From Actinomycetota bacterium (GTDB lineage Bacteria; Actinomycetota; Actinomycetes; S36-B12; CAIYMF01), in contig WLOZ01000167.1 of NCBI GenBank assembly GCA_009699025.1, positions 1 through 5,377 on the forward strand: a DNA stretch of 5,377 nucleotides, in the 5' to 3' direction. The position numbers and the translations under genes are program-made. Shown piece by piece: positions 5,277 to 5,377 of this stretch. The stretch's first letter is position 1. Each line of letters opens with the position of its first letter. Under the pieces are notes generated by a model that was not told the DNA's origin, made no database searches, and saw only the letters and a program-made list of their open reading frames with translations.

Positions 5277-5377
5277 ATGAGCGACCGTCCACCCCACGTT
5301 GAGGTGCTGGCGCATGGCCCGTATGAGGTCACCGGGAATGTGCCGCTTCGTCCTCGTCGCGCCGTGCGCACCCCGCG
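5277..5377 (+). CDS. N-terminus of a probable CDGSH iron-sulfur domain protein, cut by window edge
   Basis: Only 33 complete codons are present after the ATG at 5277. The segment VEVLAHGPYEVTGNVPL (residues 8-24) resembles the first strands of long-form CDGSH proteins. These usually begin with a GPYxVxGxVPL motif, then a short spacer, and carry the Cys-rich [2Fe-2S] CDGSH motif further on. The cluster motif itself lies beyond the window, so the assignment rests on this short N-terminal pattern. A Shine-Dalgarno directly upstream makes the start firm. The gene probably has its own promoter, because the strong stem-loop at 5001-5038 separates it from the secreted-protein gene. Confidence 0.6.
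   Translation, partial: MSDRPPHVEVLAHGPYEVTGNVPLRPRRAVRTP

Overview
The window looks like a piece of a high-GC actinobacterial chromosome. The clearest clue is a complete S-(hydroxymethyl)mycothiol dehydrogenase gene, because mycothiol is the actinobacterial low-molecular-weight thiol. Other support comes from C/G-ending codons, GTG starts, overlapping cistrons, TANNNT -10 hexamers placed for leaderless transcripts, and stem-loops without T tracts. A more exact taxon cannot be read from the sequence. Nothing indicates a plasmid, phage, insertion sequence or CRISPR array.

Left part (1-1602). A YihY/BrkB-type membrane protein gene runs leftward off the window edge from a GTG at 524. Only 40 bases away, a GlsB/YeaQ-type small membrane protein gene starts rightward at 565. 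Both genes have a TANNNT hexamer exactly 6 bases before the start codon, so both are probably leaderless. Three bases after glsB-like comes a stand-alone RibD C-terminal-domain reductase (835-1602), probably in the same transcript.

Middle part (1612-3627, minus strand). Three overlapping genes form an operon read right to left: mycothiol-dependent formaldehyde dehydrogenase (mscR/adhE2 type), a metallo-beta-lactamase-fold hydrolase, and a 105-residue four-helix membrane protein. The first two make a coherent formaldehyde or S-nitrosomycothiol detoxification pair, as in the Mycobacterium tuberculosis Rv2259-Rv2260 arrangement. The third has no known job. The operon converges on the RibD-like gene with only 9 bases between stop codons.

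Right part (3628-5377). A 251-base divergent intergenic region holds a bulged 13-bp hairpin, smaller hairpins and candidate promoter elements. It leads to a secreted Asn/Thr/Gly-rich protein of 354 residues that I do not recognise. That protein has an N-terminal signal peptide, four cysteines and two similar Asp/Asn-rich loops. A 333-base non-coding stretch follows, with a very strong 17-bp stem-loop just after the gene and several weaker ones. The window ends in the first 33 codons of a gene whose N-terminus resembles long-form CDGSH iron-sulfur proteins.

No obviously new multi-gene system is visible. The items most worth following are the unknown secreted protein with its structured upstream region and the orphan membrane protein in the mycothiol operon.
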